Positions 14,797 through 15,043 of a stretch of DNA of 15,043 nucleotides are shown piece after piece. Each line of letters begins with the position of its first letter. Within the stretch, counting starts at the first letter, position 1. Origin of the DNA: Candidatus Omnitrophota bacterium. Its GTDB lineage: Bacteria > Omnitrophota > Gorgyraeia > Duberdicusellales > 4484-171. The position numbers were made by a program, and so were the translations under genes. The DNA lies in assembly GCA_023818995.1 (NCBI GenBank), contig JAMWDA010000017.1:1-15043 (forward strand), in the 5' to 3' direction. The notes under the pieces were generated by a model. The model saw nothing but the letters and a program-made list of their open reading frames with translations. It made no database searches and was not told the origin of the DNA.

Positions 14797-14835
14797 GTTC
14801 CACCCGGCGGGTGGATTCCACCCGCCGGGTGGAAT
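14797..14835. repeat. Intergenic palindrome F: inverted doublet between the GT4 gene and the lyase-like gene
   Basis: Two perfect 17-base units with one T between them. F1 (14799-14815) is TCCACCCGGCGGGTGGA, G-centred. F2 (14817-14833) is TCCACCCGCCGGGTGGA, C-centred, the exact reverse complement of F1. F2 extends to 14815-14835 and is followed by AGGGT. The order of centre bases (G then C) is opposite to doublet A (C then G). On the minus strand it ends about 15 bases before the chosen start of the lyase-like gene. Confidence 0.93.
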
Positions 14836-14841
14836 AGGGTT

Positions 14842-15043
14842 CTACAAGAGTCTTGAGTATAAGCCCTCTATATCCTTTATCATCCTATCCAGGGTAAAAT
14901 TAGTTTTTATAGATTGTTTAGCCTGATTAGAGAAATATTGATAAAGTTCATTGTCGCTAATCAACACACTAATTGCCTCAGCTAATTCCCTAACGTTACC
15001 AGCTTCTATCAAAATACCATTTCTACCATTCATAATAACCTCA
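14842..15043 (-). CDS. C-terminal end of a GT4-type (GT-B fold) glycosyltransferase, cut by the window edge
   Basis: Only the last ~66 residues are present; the frame is open to the window edge, so the start lies to the right. The visible sequence EVIMNGRNGILIEAGNVRELAEAISVLISD...RMIKDIEGLYSRLL is the standard C-terminus of group 1/GT4 glycosyltransferases: the G-x-N-G-hydrophobic-hydrophobic loop after the nucleotide-binding site, then the closing helices. The ATG at 15033 is an internal Met, not a start. It would add a sugar to a lipid-linked or growing glycan in the cytoplasm. As the furthest upstream gene seen in the minus-strand run, it suggests that the polysaccharide cluster continues beyond the window. 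Confidence 0.83.
   Translation of the reverse strand, partial: EVIMNGRNGILIEAGNVRELAEAISVLISDNELYQYFSNQAKQSIKTNFTLDRMIKDIEGLYSRLL

Noticed and set aside
14783..14821. Longer N-terminus for the lyase-like gene starting at 14821
   Set aside because: The extra 13 residues are encoded largely by palindrome F, and a good ribosome binding site and signal-anchor helix begin at the ATG at 14782.
6887..14835. CRISPR-like repeats
   Set aside because: The repeat copies are separated by whole genes (0.7-3.1 kb), not by short uniform spacers, and no cas gene is present.
6887..14835. Rho-independent terminators at each junction
   Set aside because: The hairpins are GC-rich, but on the coding strand they are followed by purine-rich sequence (GGGG, AAAA or a Shine-Dalgarno), not a T run, and they lie between co-directional genes just before the next start.

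Overview
The window is AT-rich, gene-dense bacterial DNA. LptF and LptG point to a Gram-negative-type envelope with lipopolysaccharide export. A PrsK/PrsR-type regulatory pair sits beside glycosyltransferases, as in exopolysaccharide/PEP-CTERM loci. Together with the low GC this suggests an environmental lineage such as Candidatus Omnitrophota; that placement is inference only, since no rRNA or marker gene is present.

Layout. Positions 1-1250 hold dead mobile DNA: an IS110-family transposase broken by several frameshifts, then a short remnant of a second transposase. Positions 1280-4144 (+) are a tight, overlapping comF-lptF-lptG unit. Its best promoter candidate lies inside the transposase debris. 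Alanine racemase (4097-5248, -) converges on lptG and overlaps it by 48 bp. A 260-bp stretch without a gene follows.

Positions 5509-15043 are one run of minus-strand genes. In transcription order (right to left) they are: the C-terminus of a GT4-like glycosyltransferase; a membrane-anchored PcRGLX/YetA-like (exo-rhamnogalacturonan-lyase-like) protein with an N-terminal carbohydrate-binding-like domain; a NodB-type polysaccharide deacetylase; a REP-associated tyrosine transposase (RAYT, Y1 HUH nuclease); a membrane GT2 glycosyltransferase; the histidine kinase PrsK; and its sigma-54-type response regulator PrsR. This looks like an operon for making, modifying and trimming a surface polysaccharide, with its regulators at the 3' end.

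The standout signal is a GC-rich palindrome, core TCCACCCGSCGGGTGGA (S = the single asymmetric centre base), found at every gene junction of this minus-strand run and seen nowhere else in the window. Four junctions carry single copies, one of them divergent, and two carry back-to-back inverted doublets. The run also encodes a RAYT, the class of enzyme known to be associated with REP palindromes, with a copy on each side of the gene. This looks like a REP/RAYT system that has spread through an exopolysaccharide operon. In one case the hairpin would bury the ribosome binding site of the next gene.
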